5,319 nucleotides of DNA, taken from an uncultured Carnobacterium sp. (GTDB lineage Bacteria; Bacillota; Bacilli; Lactobacillales; Aerococcaceae). Both the position numbers and the translations under genes were made by a program. The stretch is taken from NCBI GenBank assembly GCA_937923125.1, contig CALALK010000249.1, forward strand, positions 1 to 5,319. The letters run 5' to 3'. Numbering within the stretch: position 1 is the first letter of the stretch; each line of letters starts with the position of its first letter. A model generated the notes under the pieces. That model made no database searches. It saw nothing but the letters and a program-made list of their open reading frames with translations, and was not told the DNA's origin. Shown here in pieces: positions 4,717 to 5,319 of this stretch.

Positions 4717-5319
4717 TTATTTAACAGCGTGTGTTTTTGGAAGAGCTTTTTGATTTGCTTTAGCTTTAGCAGTTACACCAGCTTTTTTAGCAGCTTCTTC
4801 TGCTTTTTGAGCTTGGTCTGCAACACCTGGTTTAGTTGCATCTGGTGTAGTTGCTGCTTGAGCAGTTAGACCATGTTCTTTCAAGTAACGTGCGTTAGCT
4901 TGTTCTGGAGTTTCGTTCAAGATGTAGTAAGAACCTTGTTTCTTGTCAGCAGTGTTGTATGTTGTTTGAGATTCTTTGATTTTACTGTTACGAACAGCAT
5001 TACGAGCATCGTTCAATGCGCTTTCGTAAGCAGCTTTCTTTTCACCGTAAAGGTGTGATCCACCTTCAACAGCATCGAATGCTTTTTTAGCTTCAACTAC
5101 TGCTGGGTCTTGTGATGCAATAGCATCAACGTTATCTTGGTGACCACCAACGTATGCGTTAGCTTTACGACCATTTACGAATTCAGTTTGGTTTTCATAA
5201 GCTTCACGTGAATCATACGCACCTGGAGTATTTGCTCCACCGTTGATTGGATTTTCAGCAAACGCTGGTACTGCTAGTGCGAACAATGAAAGAGCTACTA
5301 CGCTAGAAAGTACAACTTT
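4717..5319 (-). CDS. Secreted LPKTxAVK-type surface protein, 5'-partial
   Basis: The frame is open to the right edge and gives 200 residues; the start codon and ribosome site lie outside the window. The TTG at 5286 is an internal Leu codon inside the signal peptide, not a start. The visible N-terminus is the end of a Sec signal peptide (KVVLSSVVALSLF...VPAFA), with a signal peptidase I site predicted after AFA, before ENPINGG. The mature part (179 aa) has a Tyr/Asn/Gly-rich first section, a charged Ala-rich helical section (DPAVVEAKKAFDAV, EKKAAYESALNDARNAV) and an Ala/Lys/Thr-rich tail. It ends in LPKTHAVK and stops. A classical wall anchor would have LPxTG, a membrane segment and a basic tail; only the motif exists here. 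From memory, NCBI has a family named for LPKTxAVK-anchored surface proteins, which fits exactly with x = His. Codons are strongly biased toward GTT, GCT, GGT, CGT and AAC, suggesting high expression. It is the likely substrate of the adjacent sortase; its biological role is unknown. Confidence 0.88.
   Translation of the reverse strand, partial: KVVLSSVVALSLFALAVPAFAENPINGGANTPGAYDSREAYENQTEFVNGRKANAYVGGHQDNVDAIASQDPAVVEAKKAFDAVEGGSHLYGEKKAAYESALNDARNAVRNSKIKESQTTYNTADKKQGSYYILNETPEQANARYLKEHGLTAQAATTPDATKPGVADQAQKAEEAAKKAGVTAKAKANQKALPKTHAVK
4720..4743 (-). other. C-terminal sorting motif LPKTHAVK
   Basis: These eight codons directly precede the stop. LPKT resembles the LPxT core cut between Thr and the next residue by sortases, but Gly is replaced by His and only AVK follows. 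This is the feature that links the protein to the neighbouring class B sortase. Confidence 0.8.

Noticed and set aside
4873..5058. A 61-aa + strand frame within the secreted protein gene
   Set aside because: Antisense shadow of a well-supported gene with strong codon bias; no ribosome site or recognisable protein.
5284..5286. TTG at 5286 as the start of the secreted protein
   Set aside because: It lies inside a signal peptide that continues in frame to the window edge.

Overview
The window looks like chromosomal DNA of a low-GC Gram-positive coccus, most likely Lactobacillales (Streptococcus or a relative such as Granulicatella). Evidence: AT-rich DNA with AAGGAGG-type ribosome binding sites and TATAAT promoters, several lipoproteins with LAGC/IAGC/LVAC lipoboxes, a class B sortase, and a secreted protein ending in the short sortase-like tail LPKTHAVK. 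The genus is a guess; no rRNA or housekeeping gene is present to settle it. There are no mobile elements, CRISPR arrays, tRNAs or rRNAs. No gene-free stretch exceeds 300 bases; the longest are 205, 194 and 173 bases, and all are described.

Left part (1-2430, + strand): an expanded family of surface lipoproteins. A gene cut by the left edge encodes a two-domain protein: the end of a domain of type A joined in frame to a complete domain of type B. After a terminator comes a promoter and a two-gene operon. In it the same A and B domains are encoded by two separate lipoprotein genes (898-1620 and 1636-2346), each with its own signal peptide. So one architecture exists fused and split, side by side. 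A and B are themselves distant relatives, each opening with a G-x-W motif and closing with a DGxLTL...FK(K/R) ending. Their function is unknown.

Middle (2431-3572, + strand): an independent, extended -10 promoter drives a 350-aa lipoprotein with a Thr-rich linker, an Asp-rich calcium-loop-like segment, and a C-terminal domain like one I recall from streptococcal lipoproteins. Region 3573-3766 is a convergent junction with a terminator for each direction.

Right part (3767-5319, - strand): a substrate-sortase pair. The upstream gene, cut at its 5' end by the right edge, encodes a Sec-secreted, Ala/Lys-rich protein whose last eight residues are LPKTHAVK, with no membrane segment after them. Downstream, beyond a strong hairpin terminator, lies a class B sortase with its catalytic His, Cys and Arg intact. 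This matches the LPKTxAVK substrate/sortase pairing that I recall from NCBI protein names. The terminator between the two genes, and the absence of any visible promoter after it, suggest that the enzyme is made by read-through at a level below its substrate.
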